Assembly (NCBI GenBank): GCA_018715985.1
Contig: DVKO01000072.1
Span: forward strand, 1 to 34,706
From: Candidatus Enterenecus avicola
Lineage (GTDB): Bacteria; Bacillota; Clostridia; Oscillospirales; Oscillospiraceae
Direction of reading: 5' to 3'
Length of the DNA: 34,706 bases
The position numbers and the translations under genes were made by a program. The stretch's first letter is position 1, and each line of letters opens with the position of its first letter. This document shows positions 1-8,835 of the stretch, piece after piece. The notes beneath the pieces were generated by a model. The model saw only the letters and a list, made by a program, of their open reading frames with translations, had not been told where the DNA came from and made no database searches.

Positions 1-1
1 A

Positions 2-76
2 AATACTGCGGCAGAAAACAAGGCAGTTATGAGAAATTTCATTTTCCCGTATGGGTCAAAATCTGGGTCAAAGTAA
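2..76 (+). CDS. C-terminal end of a probable tyrosine recombinase/integrase (partial, runs off left edge)
   Basis: Frame 2 reads NTAAENKAVMRNFIFPYGSKSGSK*; an YGSKxGSK-like tail is common at the C-terminus of Firmicutes phage/ICE integrases, and it ends next to a tRNA 3' end. Confidence 0.5.
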   Translation, partial: NTAAENKAVMRNFIFPYGSKSGSK

Positions 77-120
77 AACTCCAAAAATCAAGCAACCGAA
101 AAAGTGCAGAGAAACAAAAT

Positions 121-154
121 AAAACCGCCGGAATCTTGCGATTCCAGCGGTTTT
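121..154 (-). terminator. Rho-independent terminator downstream of the tRNA-fMet/tRNA-Leu unit
   Basis: AAAACCGCCGGAATC-ttgc-GATTCCAGCGGTTTT hairpin with flanking A/T runs. Confidence 0.75.
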
Positions 155-155
155 C

Positions 156-232
<77 letters not shown>

Positions 233-243
233 ATATAAACTTG

Positions 244-330
244 TGGTGCCGGAGACCGGGATCGAACCGGCACGGGATCACTCCCACGGGATTTTAAGTC
301 CCGGGCGTCTGCCAATTCCGCCACTCCGGC
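244..330 (-). tRNA. tRNA-Leu(TAA)
   Basis: Class II tRNA with long variable arm, anticodon loop CTTAAAA, GCCGGAG acceptor, CCA encoded. Confidence 0.95.
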
Positions 331-345
331 CCGTGGGCAAGAATT

Positions 346-374
346 ATAATACCATGGCTATGGAGGGATGTCAA
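346..374 (-). promoter_or_regulatory. SigA-type promoter for tRNA-Leu/tRNA-fMet
   Basis: Minus strand TTGACA-17 nt-TATTAT just upstream of tRNA-Leu. Confidence 0.8.
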
Positions 375-455
375 GGACTTTTTCAAAATACGGGAAAAAC
401 TTCTTGACGGCAGGGCGGCACTGTGCCAAACTGGGGAGAAAAGGAGGCGTAAGCC

Positions 456-959
456 ATGGGAAAGGAACTAACCAGAAAGGACATTGAGCTGATGCGGGAG
501 GAGCTGCACCACCGCCGCTTTGAGCTGCGTCCCAAGCTCATCGAGGCGGTAAAGGAGGCCCGCTCTTTTGGGGACCTCAGCGAGAACTTTGAATACAAGG
601 CCGCCAAGCAGGAGAAAAACCGCAACGACAGCCGGTGCCGCTATCTGGAAAACGTCATCCGCACGGCCACCATCATCTCCGAGCGCACCCAGGCGGGGAC
701 GGTGGGGCTGTATGACAAGGTGACCATCTATGTGGAGGACGACGATGAGGAGATGACCGTTCAAATCGTCACCACCATGCGTCAGGACGCTCTGAAGGGG
801 CTGGTGAGCAAGGAGTCCCCGGTGGGCCGGGCGGTGCTGGGCCGTCGGGTGGGGGACCGGGTGACCGTGCAGGTCAACGACAACTATGGCTATGATGTCA
901 TCATCCGTGCCATTGAGCCGGGGGAGGACAACGGGGAGGTCCCGCTGGTGAAATTCTGA
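456..959 (+). CDS. greA: GreA/GreB-family transcription elongation factor
   Basis: 167 aa; N-terminal coiled coil with GDLSENFEYKAAKQEK and C-terminal SPVGRAVLGRRVGD typical of GreA. Confidence 0.85.
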   Translation: MGKELTRKDIELMREELHHRRFELRPKLIEAVKEARSFGDLSENFEYKAAKQEKNRNDSRCRYLENVIRTATIISERTQAGTVGLYDKVTIYVEDDDEEMTVQIVTTMRQDALKGLVSKESPVGRAVLGRRVGDRVTVQVNDNYGYDVIIRAIEPGEDNGEVPLVKF

Positions 960-1000
960 ACCGCAAGGGTGGGAGCCTGGGCTCCCACCCTTGTCTCATC

Positions 1001-1378
1001 TTATTTTACCGCAATGGCCTCAATTTCAAACAGCCCTCCCTTGGGCAGGGCTCCGGCCTGGACGCAGGAGCGGGCCGGGGGATTTTCGGTGAAGTAGGAG
1101 GCGTACACCTCGTTGATGGCGCCGAAGTCTCCGATGTCCGCCAGAAACACGGTGGTTTTGACCACATTGGCGTAGGTCATGCCGGCGGCCTGGAGAACGG
1201 CGCCCAGGTTGTCCAGGGCCTGTTTGGCCTGGGCCTCCACGCCCTGGGCCAGCACTCCGGTCTCAGGGATCAGCCCCAGCTGGCCGGAGCAGTACAGGGT
1301 GTCGCCGCACAGCTTGGCGTGGCAGTAGGGGCCCACGGCAGCAGGTGCGCCGACGGCGGTAATGGTTTGGTGATTCAT
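1001..1378 (-). CDS. RidA family (YjgF/YER057c/UK114) deaminase
   Basis: 125 aa from internal ATG: MNHQTITAVGAPAAVGPYCHAKLCGDTLYCSGQLGLIPETG...PPARSCVQAGALPKGGLFEIEAIAVK. Confidence 0.93.
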   Translation of the reverse strand: MNHQTITAVGAPAAVGPYCHAKLCGDTLYCSGQLGLIPETGVLAQGVEAQAKQALDNLGAVLQAAGMTYANVVKTTVFLADIGDFGAINEVYASYFTENPPARSCVQAGALPKGGLFEIEAIAVK

Positions 1379-1512
1379 GGTCATGCACTCCTTTGTAGGG
1401 GATTTGGTGTCAGTATACGGCACGGCGGGGCAAAACACAAGCCCCCGCCCTTGACAAAGGGGGGAGGGGTGGCTAGAATACAGTGTCGAACAAGACAAAG
1501 AATGGACAATCT

Positions 1513-1544
1513 GCCCACAAGACCCCACTTGGGGCGGTGTGGGC
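1513..1544 (+). other. 5' leader hairpin upstream of ABC substrate-binding protein
   Basis: GCCCACA/TGTGGGC outer stem and CCCC/GGGG inner stem shortly before the ATG at 1573. Confidence 0.4.
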
Positions 1545-1572
1545 CCGGATAAATCGGAAAGGAAGAGACACA

Positions 1573-2604
1573 ATGAAACGGAAAACTTGGATGGCCGCAC
1601 TCATGGCTGCGGCCCTTTCGGTGGGGCTGATGGGCTGCACCGCTGCCAACCAGACCCAGGCTACCCCCCAGGTCACCACAAGCCAAGAGGAGGTTCAGGG
1701 GGAGGAGGTGCGCCTGGCGGTGATCTCCGGCCCCACGGGCATCGGAGCCGCCAAGCTGCTCACGGACAGCGACCGAGGGGAGACGGTCAACCACTACACC
1801 TACACCATCGCCTCGGACAACAACGAGGTGGTGTCCGGCCTGACCAGCCAGGAGGGGGAGTTTGACATCGCCATGGTGGCCTCCAACATGGCCGCCAACC
1901 TGTACAACAAGACCGACGGAGATGTGCGCATCCTGGCCCTGGGCACTCAGGGCGTGCTCCACATCCTGGAGGGGAGCGGCGGCACTGCCATCCAGTCCAT
2001 GGCGGACTTGAAGGGCAAGACCATTTACGCCACCGGCCAGGGGGCCAACCCGGAGTACATTCTCCGCCATCTGCTCACCGAGAACGGCCTGGACCCGGAC
2101 AAGGACGTGGAAATCGTCTTTGCAGACCCCACCGAGATCAGCGCCAAGCTGCTCTCCGGGGAGATCGACACCGCCATGCTCCCCGTCCCCGCTGCCACCG
2201 CCGCCATTGCCAAGAGCCAGGGCAGCGTCCGGGATGCCATTGACCTCACGCAGGCCTGGAACGACCTGGACAACGGCAGCCAGCTCATCATGTCCGCTGT
2301 GGTGGCCCGGGCCGACTTCATAGAGGAGCACCCCCAGGCGGTGCAGACCTTTTTGCGGGAGTATGAGGGGTCTGTGACCTACGTTCGGGACAATCCTGAG
2401 CTGGCCGGGGAGCTGGTGGCCCAGCTGGGCATCGCTCCCTCCGCCACCATCGCCCAGCAGGCCATTCCCCAGTGCAACCTGGTGTTTCTGTCCGGCGCGG
2501 ACATGAAGCCGGCCATCAGCGGCTACTTTGAGGTGCTCTACGACATCGACCCCACCGCTGTGGGCGGGGCGCTGCCCGATGACGGGATCTACTATGTCCC
2601 CTAA
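1573..2604 (+). CDS. ABC transporter substrate-binding lipoprotein (NMT1/SsuA/ThiY-like)
   Basis: Lipobox ALSVGLMGC after MKRKTWMAALMAA; periplasmic-binding fold motifs; followed by overlapping permease and ATPase genes. Confidence 0.85.
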   Translation: MKRKTWMAALMAAALSVGLMGCTAANQTQATPQVTTSQEEVQGEEVRLAVISGPTGIGAAKLLTDSDRGETVNHYTYTIASDNNEVVSGLTSQEGEFDIAMVASNMAANLYNKTDGDVRILALGTQGVLHILEGSGGTAIQSMADLKGKTIYATGQGANPEYILRHLLTENGLDPDKDVEIVFADPTEISAKLLSGEIDTAMLPVPAATAAIAKSQGSVRDAIDLTQAWNDLDNGSQLIMSAVVARADFIEEHPQAVQTFLREYEGSVTYVRDNPELAGELVAQLGIAPSATIAQQAIPQCNLVFLSGADMKPAISGYFEVLYDIDPTAVGGALPDDGIYYVP

Positions 2605-3349
2605 GGCGGGAAAAACTGCATTGCGTGTTGCCATACCCCTGGCCGTCTGGCTGGGGGTATGGCAGCTTGCGTCTCTATGGGTGGGGCGGGAGCTGCTGCT
2701 GCCCGCCCCGGCGGCGGTGTGGAACTGCCTGCTGCGGCTGGGTGTGACCCGGGAATTTTGGCTCGCAGCGGGGTATACCCTGCTGCGGGTGGCCTCCGGC
2801 CTGGCAGGCGGGGTGGTTTTGGGGGCCCTTCTGGCCTTTCTCACCCACTTCTGCCCCTGGGCAGACTGGGTGTTCTCCCCGGCCATCCGGGTACTGCGGG
2901 CCACCCCGGTGGTGTCCTTTATCCTGTTGGTATACCTGTGGGTGGCCCGCACCCACATCCCCGGCCTCATCGCCGGGATGATGGTGCTCCCGGTAGTGTG
3001 GGGCAGCCTGACGGAGGGGCTCAAGGCGGTGGATGGGCGGCTGTTGGAGTTGGCCCGGGCCTATGGCTTTTCCCGCCTCAAGACGCTGCGCCTCATTTAT
3101 CTGCCCTCTCTGCGCCCCCACTTCACCGCCGCCCTGCTCAACGGCTTCGGTCTGGCCTGGAAATCCGGGGTGGCCGCCGAGGTGCTCTGTCCCCCCAAGT
3201 GGGCGGTGGGCAGCAGCATCCAAAAGGCCCGGCAGGCCCTGGAGACCCCGGAGCTGTTCGCCTGGACCGCGGTGATCGTGGTGCTCTCCCTGGCCCTGGA
3301 GGGGCTGCTGAAGCTGTGGCTGAGACCCAGAGGGGAGGGAACGGCATGA
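2594..3349 (+). CDS. ABC transporter permease (SsuC/TauC/ThiX-like, BPD_transp_1)
   Basis: Multi-TM; EAA-loop-like region [32 protein letters not shown]; start overlaps the upstream CDS. Confidence 0.88.
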   Translation: MSPKAGKTALRVAIPLAVWLGVWQLASLWVGRELLLPAPAAVWNCLLRLGVTREFWLAAGYTLLRVASGLAGGVVLGALLAFLTHFCPWADWVFSPAIRVLRATPVVSFILLVYLWVARTHIPGLIAGMMVLPVVWGSLTEGLKAVDGRLLELARAYGFSRLKTLRLIYLPSLRPHFTAALLNGFGLAWKSGVAAEVLCPPKWAVGSSIQKARQALETPELFAWTAVIVVLSLALEGLLKLWLRPRGEGTA

Positions 3350-3906
3350 TACAGGTGGAACATCTGACGGTCCGCTATGGGGATAAGACCGCCCTGCAAG
3401 ATGTCAATCTCACCATCCCGCTGGAGGGAATCACCGCCCTGGTGGGCCCCTCGGGTTGTGGAAAAACCACCCTGCTGCGGGTGCTGGGCGGGCTGCTTAC
3501 CCCGCAGCAGGGGCAGGTCACCGGGCTGAAGCCCAGGGACGCCGCGTTTCTATTTCAGGAAAACCGGCTGCTGCCCTGGCGCACGGTGCGGCAGCACCTC
3601 ACCGATGTGGCCCCCCGCCACCCGGATACCCAGCCGGAGGCATGGCTGAACCTGGTGGAGCTGGAGGGGGAGGGCGGGGCGTACCCCGCCGCTCTGTCCG
3701 GGGGCATGGCCCGGCGGCTGGCTCTGGCCCGATGCCTGGCCCTGGAGCGGCCGGTGCTTCTGCTGGACGAGCCCTTCACCGGCGTGGACCCCCAGCGGGC
3801 ACAGCGCATCCTCCAGCGGCTCAAGGCGCTGGGGAGGCCCGCCATTCTGGTGGCCCATGAGCCCCATTTGTCCCAGAACTGTGACCGGGTGATGGAGCTC
3901 AAGTAA
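3346..3906 (+). CDS. ABC transporter ATP-binding protein
   Basis: Walker [10 protein letters not shown], signature [13 protein letters not shown], Walker [17 protein letters not shown] overlap with permease. Confidence 0.93.
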   Translation: MIQVEHLTVRYGDKTALQDVNLTIPLEGITALVGPSGCGKTTLLRVLGGLLTPQQGQVTGLKPRDAAFLFQENRLLPWRTVRQHLTDVAPRHPDTQPEAWLNLVELEGEGGAYPAALSGGMARRLALARCLALERPVLLLDEPFTGVDPQRAQRILQRLKALGRPAILVAHEPHLSQNCDRVMELK

Positions 3907-3925
3907 ATAAAACGAGATTTATAGC

Positions 3926-3963
3926 AAAAAAGTACGGTCAGCGAAAGCTGACCGTACTTTTTT
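3926..3963. terminator. Bidirectional terminator between convergent genes
   Basis: AAAAAAGTACGGTCAGC-gaaa-GCTGACCGTACTTTTTT perfect hairpin. Confidence 0.9.
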
Positions 3964-3975
3964 GCCTATTAGGGA

Positions 3976-6318
3976 TTAGCGGCGGCTGCGCTTGTAGGCC
4001 ACGGTGGCGGCTCCCAGGCACACCACAGCGGCGGACAGAGCGGCCACATACCACAGCACCTGGGCAGAGTCGCCAGTCTGAGGCACGTCGGGCTTCTCAG
4101 AGGGCTTGGCGGTGGGCTCCACGGTGGGCTTGGCGGTGGGCTCCACGGTGGGCTGAGCGGTGGGCTCCACGGTGGGAGTGACCACCTCTTCCAGAGCGGC
4201 AATGGCGTCGTTGAGCTTGGCCACCATTGCGGCCACCTCGTCGGTGGTCAGGGCGCTGTAGGTCAGCAGGTCGGAGGCCTCCTTGACCACGCCCTGGAGC
4301 GCAATCCAGGACTCCTGGGTGTACAGGGAGGAATCCATGCCGGCGATGCGGCCCAGCACAGCGGTGATCTCGCCCTTGTCGCCCACAGAGAGGGCGTTGT
4401 AGCTCAGGCCGTAGCCGTTGGCATAGGTCTGGCCGTTGAGAGCAAAGACGTTGTCGGTGAAAGCGCCCTGCTCCTGGTCATACTCCATGATGTTCACAGG
4501 CAGAGTGCCCTGGGCGGGGAAGATGCCGAAGGCCACTTCCACACCGGCGGGGATGTTGGGACCAAAGGCGGCGTCAGGCACCAGACCCTCGGTGGGGTCC
4601 ATGCCCTTGTTGCCGTACACGGCCATGATGGCGTCGGCGTTGTCGTAGAACTGCACGTCATAGGGGTGGGAGATGCTCATGACCACGGACTTCTTGCCCA
4701 GCTCGTGGGCGGTGTTCACGATCATTTCGGGCATGTCCCGCTTCCAGGTGCCCGGCTTCATGGAGGAGCCGCTGAGCTCGGAGATGACGATGACGTAGTC
4801 GCTCTCGGCGATCTTATCCTTGATTTCAGCCTGGGTGGCCTCGTCGGCGTTGTAGTAGATCAGGGACTCATACTCCACGCCGTCCACCAGACCGGCATCC
4901 TGAGCGCGGCGGAAGCCCAGTTCCAGGCCCGGGGCCTCGTTGGAGTAGGCACCGATGAGCAGTACCTTCTCACCGCCCTTGGTGCGGATGGGCAGAGTGT
5001 TGTCCTCGTTCTTCACCACGGTGACACCGGCGGCGGAGATTTCCCGCTCCTCCTGGCGGTTCTCGTCGGAACCCACGGCGGCCAGAGCGTTCTCCAGGGA
5101 GTAGTCGGCGGGGTCGTAGTCCAGAATGCCCCGCTTCTCCTTCAGGGTCAGGATGCGGGTGACGGCCTCGTCGATGCGGCTCTGGGGAATCTCATCGGAC
5201 TCCACAGCGGCTATGATGTCGGCGATGATCTGGTCCAGGTTGTCCACGCTGCTGTTCCGATCCAGCACGCAGGGCATGAGCAGAATGTCCATACCGGCCT
5301 TGATGGACTCGATGCAGGCCTCGGACTGGGTGTACATGTTGGCGAGACCGGCCATGTTCATGGCGTCGGTGATGAGCACGCCGTCATAACCCATGTCGCC
5401 CCGGACGATGTCGGTCAGGAAGACCTTGGACACGGTGGCGGGGATGTAGCTGCCGTCCTTCATGGTGGGGTCAATCTGGGGATAGGCGATGTGGGCCACC
5501 ATGAACATATCGGTGCCCGCATCCATAGCGGCCTGGAAGGGGACCAGCTCCATGTTCTTGATCTCCTCGTAGCTCTTGTCCACCACGGGCAGACCGGAGT
5601 GGGAGTCGGTGGCGGTGTCACCGTGGCCGGGGAAGTGCTTGGCGGCGGTGATGACGTTGGAGGCGTTGATGCCCTCGATCATGGCCACGGCGAAGTCGGC
5701 CACCTTGTAGGGGTCGTCACCGAAGGAACGCAGGCCGATGACCGGGTTGTTGGGGTTGTTGTTCACGTCTACGGTGGGGGCGAAGTTGGTGTTGATGCCC
5801 AGAGCGCTGAGCTCCCGGCCGATGATGGCGCCCGCCCGCTTGGCATACTCGGTGTCGCCGGTGGCGCCCACGGCCATGTTGCCGGGCAGAGCGCTGCCGG
5901 AGCCCAGACGGTACACAATGCCGCCCTCCTGGTCGATGCCGATGAGCATGGGCACCGGGCTGTCCTTGCCCTCCAGGTTCTCCGCCTGCAGGTCCTGAAC
6001 CAGGTTGAAGCTCTGCTCGGTGGTCTTGACGTTGTCGGCGAAGAGGATGACGCCGCCAAAGTCGTGGTCGTGGAGCACCTGAGCCACCTGATCATTCATC
6101 TCGGTGAAGTCAGGGGCGGTGCCCTCTCCGGTGGTGGACCAGTCCCGGAAGTCGGGCATGAGCATCTGCTCCACCTTCTGTTTCAGGGTCATGCTGCCCA
6201 GAATCTCCTCCACACGGGAGGAGGCGGCGTTGGCCCGGGTGGGGGCCAGGAAGGGGACGCACAGAGCCGCAGCCAGGGCACAGGCGCCCAGCTTGCAAAG
6301 AAGCTTTCTTTTGTTCAT
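3976..6318 (-). CDS. Secreted, wall-anchored glycoside hydrolase family 3 protein (NagZ-like) with FIVAR-like region and VPQTGD sorting signal
   Basis: Signal peptide MNKRKLLCKLGACALAAALC; NagZ-type KHFPGHGDTATDSHSGLP; FIVAR-like LYTQESWIALQGVVKEASDLL; Pro/Thr/Glu repeats; VPQTGD + TM + KRSRR. Confidence 0.9.
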   Translation of the reverse strand: MNKRKLLCKLGACALAAALCVPFLAPTRANAASSRVEEILGSMTLKQKVEQMLMPDFRDWSTTGEGTAPDFTEMNDQVAQVLHDHDFGGVILFADNVKTTEQSFNLVQDLQAENLEGKDSPVPMLIGIDQEGGIVYRLGSGSALPGNMAVGATGDTEYAKRAGAIIGRELSALGINTNFAPTVDVNNNPNNPVIGLRSFGDDPYKVADFAVAMIEGINASNVITAAKHFPGHGDTATDSHSGLPVVDKSYEEIKNMELVPFQAAMDAGTDMFMVAHIAYPQIDPTMKDGSYIPATVSKVFLTDIVRGDMGYDGVLITDAMNMAGLANMYTQSEACIESIKAGMDILLMPCVLDRNSSVDNLDQIIADIIAAVESDEIPQSRIDEAVTRILTLKEKRGILDYDPADYSLENALAAVGSDENRQEEREISAAGVTVVKNEDNTLPIRTKGGEKVLLIGAYSNEAPGLELGFRRAQDAGLVDGVEYESLIYYNADEATQAEIKDKIAESDYVIVISELSGSSMKPGTWKRDMPEMIVNTAHELGKKSVVMSISHPYDVQFYDNADAIMAVYGNKGMDPTEGLVPDAAFGPNIPAGVEVAFGIFPAQGTLPVNIMEYDQEQGAFTDNVFALNGQTYANGYGLSYNALSVGDKGEITAVLGRIAGMDSSLYTQESWIALQGVVKEASDLLTYSALTTDEVAAMVAKLNDAIAALEEVVTPTVEPTAQPTVEPTAKPTVEPTAKPSEKPDVPQTGDSAQVLWYVAALSAAVVCLGAATVAYKRSRR
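4103..4174 (-). repeat. Three 24-bp in-frame tandem repeats (PTVEPTAK/Q units)
   Basis: ggcttggcggtgggctccacggtg repeated at 4103, 4127 and 4151 (the last copy has minor changes). Confidence 0.9.
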
Positions 6319-6363
6319 AGAACAGTCTCTCCTTTCAACGGGGTTCCCCAATTTGACGTTAAC

Positions 6364-6393
6364 ATTATAATGCAAAAGTGAGTTTCTTGTCAA
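6364..6393 (-). promoter_or_regulatory. SigA-type promoter for the GH3 gene
   Basis: Minus strand TTGACA-17/18 nt-TATAAT-like element upstream of the ATG at 6318. Confidence 0.7.
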
Positions 6394-6420
6394 ACTATAT
6401 TTGTGCAATAAATACAAAAA

Positions 6421-6464
6421 ATACACCCCGGACTTGGGGCCAAAGGGCCCCATCCGGGGTGTAT
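6421..6464. terminator. Terminator downstream of the minus-strand 6489-8813 gene
   Basis: ATACACCCCGGA...TCCGGGGTGTAT with nested GGGGCC/GGCCCC stem and flanking A/T. Confidence 0.7.
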
Positions 6465-6488
6465 GGGTAAAATATGGTATGAATGGGC

Positions 6489-8813
6489 TCAATATTGGTT
6501 GACCCATCCGGCAATGAGCAGTTCAGGCACCAGCCAGGCCAGCATGAAGATGAGAAAGTTCACCGGGCTCAGCGCCTCGTAGGCGCCGGTGTAGGTGATA
6601 AACCAGGTGAGCAGGATGCCCAGCACGGCGCCGGCCAGGGCGAAGCCCAGGCTCAGACGGGTGGCCCAGCGCAGGCGGCGGCAGCCCACCACCGTCTCAC
6701 AGAACACTCCCACTCCCTCCCGGGAGAGCAGGGCAATGGGCTGGTCCGAGTGCTCCTGAACCGGGTCGGAGAGCTGACGGCGGCGGTCGGTGGCGGGAAA
6801 CTCCATCTTATCCACCGGCAGCTTGAACTTCTGCTCCAGCAGGGCGGGGATCAGGTTGGGGTCCCGGGTGGCCAGAATGGGGGTCACCTGCAGCCCGATG
6901 AGGGTGGACAGGCTGGGGCGCACCGTGGAGGGCATGGAGTAAGTCACGGGGAACATGGCGGCCAGCTGCCCGTCCACGGCGCAGAAGATGGCGTGCTTGA
7001 CCTTCAGGCTCCGGGGCAGAGGGATGTCCACCAGGTGCATGAAGTCGGAGGTGCCCACAATGATGTCGTGGTTGTGGATGATGCCGGTGATGCCTCCCTC
7101 GTGGAAGCGCACGCCGGTGGCCTCCCGGTAGAGGGCGCCGGTGGATTGGAGCAGCTTGTAGAAGGGCTGGGTCAGGTCGCAGTCGGCCGCTTTGAGCAGG
7201 GTGGCGGCATAGGACACCGCCTTCTCCTTGGTGGAATTGCCGTAGAGCTCAAAGTGGGGCACCTGGATGCACCCCGGGGGGAACAGATCCCCGTCGGTGA
7301 TGACAATGCCCCCGTGGCGGCAGCGATGGATGCCGGTCCAGCCGGCAATGGCGGCCCCCACCTTGTACAGCCGGGCGGCCAGCTTTTGGTAGGGCAGGGC
7401 ATAGCAGAGCAGGGCGGAGTAGGAGGCGGCGGCGGTAAAGGTGGCGGAGGCGGCCCAAATGAACCGCTCCGGGGCGTGTTGCCCCACAGAGGAGAGCAGG
7501 GAGAGGGCCACGCAGGCCGCAAGGAGCAGGGGGGCGGCCACGGAATAGGCCCGCTGGGCCCCGTCCTCCATTTGCAGCTGGGAGCCGAAGCCCTTGCCCA
7601 GCCCGGCCCATTTGCAGTAGGCGGGGCGGTGGTTCCACTTGTCCTCGTCCATGGAGACCACGTAGGGGGCGCTGGTCTGGCTTGCCGCCTTGGCGGACAG
7701 CCGGTCTCCCTGCTGGCGCAGGCACCGGCCCCACATGGCCAGGGTCAGGCCCAGAGCGGTGACGGCACAGCAGGGCAGGGCCTCCCCACGCTGGGGCCAG
7801 ATGCCGAAGGTGAGGCCGTCGGCCAGGGAGAAGGCCCAGGCCAGGGCCAGCAGGGTCTCGGCCCGTGGGTGGAGCTTGCACAGCCGAACCACACCCACCA
7901 CCAGCACCTCCATGCACAAAATGCCCACCAGGGCCAGCAGACCGGACAGCAGCCAGGCCTTGAGCTGGACCAAGGTGATCCCGGGCAGCGAGAGGGGAAG
8001 GGAGACGGGGAGAGGCACCGAGATGAGGATGGAGAGCAGGCTGAGGATGAGGGAGATGGTGACCCGGCGCTGCCGGGCCTTCAGGCCCTTCTGATACCGG
8101 GCGGCCAGCTCGGCGGCGGGGGTGTCCGGGGGCAGGGGCTTGGCGGGACGCACCCGGGCAGGCTTGGGCACAACAGGCTTTTTTTTCTTCTTGGGCGGGG
8201 CCACAGGGGCCTCCTGATCCACCCCGGGCAGGTAGGTCTCCACCTTCACCGTCTCCTGGTCCGGCTCCGCCTGGTCGTACATATGATCGGCAAAGTGGTC
8301 GGCCCGCCGCCGCAGGGTGGACAGACGGGCGGCCAGGTTGCGCAGCAGGGTGGCGGGCTGGATGACGGGCATGGGGGAGGGCTTGGCCTCAGGGCGGGCA
8401 AACTCCACCGGCTCCGGCCCGGGGGTGGGGGGCTGCTGGGGCTGGGTGGGTTTCTCCTTTTTGGGGAAGGGGACCACTTTGGCCTTGGCCTCCTCCTGGG
8501 GCGGGCGGTCCGTCTGGCTGGGTTCCGGCTGGAGGTCAGGGTCGGGGGCATCTGCCTGATCCTGCGCGTCCTCCGGCGGCACCTCTTCCGCCGGGACCTT
8601 GGGCTGGGGCCGCACCTCCAGGCGCTTTTGCAGCTGCCGGATGGCCTCTACCTTCTCAGGGTCCTGGGGGATGGGAATGGCGGCGGGGGCCTCCGCTTCC
8701 GGCTCTCCCGCCTCCTCCGGCTCCGGGGGTGCGGCAGAGGCGGAGGAGCCAAACTCCGCCAAAATATCTTCCAACGAGTAGTTGGGCTGTTGGGGATTGT
8801 AGTGTTCAGACAT
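6489..8813 (-). CDS. Large membrane protein resembling a degenerate P-type (P1B-like) ATPase, with long Pro/Glu-rich N-terminal region
   Basis: 774 aa. CYALPYQKLAARLYKVGAAIAGWTGIHRCRHGGIVITDGDLFPPGCIQV aligns by eye to the CPCALxLATP...GxxxxxGILxK...DKTGTLTxG region; later GVRFHEGGITGIIHNHDIIVGT and AVDGQLAAMF resemble N/P-domain motifs. Confidence 0.6.
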   Translation of the reverse strand: MSEHYNPQQPNYSLEDILAEFGSSASAAPPEPEEAGEPEAEAPAAIPIPQDPEKVEAIRQLQKRLEVRPQPKVPAEEVPPEDAQDQADAPDPDLQPEPSQTDRPPQEEAKAKVVPFPKKEKPTQPQQPPTPGPEPVEFARPEAKPSPMPVIQPATLLRNLAARLSTLRRRADHFADHMYDQAEPDQETVKVETYLPGVDQEAPVAPPKKKKKPVVPKPARVRPAKPLPPDTPAAELAARYQKGLKARQRRVTISLILSLLSILISVPLPVSLPLSLPGITLVQLKAWLLSGLLALVGILCMEVLVVGVVRLCKLHPRAETLLALAWAFSLADGLTFGIWPQRGEALPCCAVTALGLTLAMWGRCLRQQGDRLSAKAASQTSAPYVVSMDEDKWNHRPAYCKWAGLGKGFGSQLQMEDGAQRAYSVAAPLLLAACVALSLLSSVGQHAPERFIWAASATFTAAASYSALLCYALPYQKLAARLYKVGAAIAGWTGIHRCRHGGIVITDGDLFPPGCIQVPHFELYGNSTKEKAVSYAATLLKAADCDLTQPFYKLLQSTGALYREATGVRFHEGGITGIIHNHDIIVGTSDFMHLVDIPLPRSLKVKHAIFCAVDGQLAAMFPVTYSMPSTVRPSLSTLIGLQVTPILATRDPNLIPALLEQKFKLPVDKMEFPATDRRRQLSDPVQEHSDQPIALLSREGVGVFCETVVGCRRLRWATRLSLGFALAGAVLGILLTWFITYTGAYEALSPVNFLIFMLAWLVPELLIAGWVNQY

Positions 8814-8835
8814 GGGGGCGCTCCTTTATGGACGG

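Noticed and set aside
1381-3024. 547-aa minus-strand ORF
   Set aside because: Antisense to the ABC transporter genes; coding evidence is on the plus strand.
4103-4174. Possible CRISPR-like repeats
   Set aside because: Contiguous in-frame 24-bp units with no spacers, within a coding stalk.
4666-6381. 571-aa plus-strand ORF
   Set aside because: Antisense shadow of the GH3 gene; low-complexity Gly/His/Val composition.
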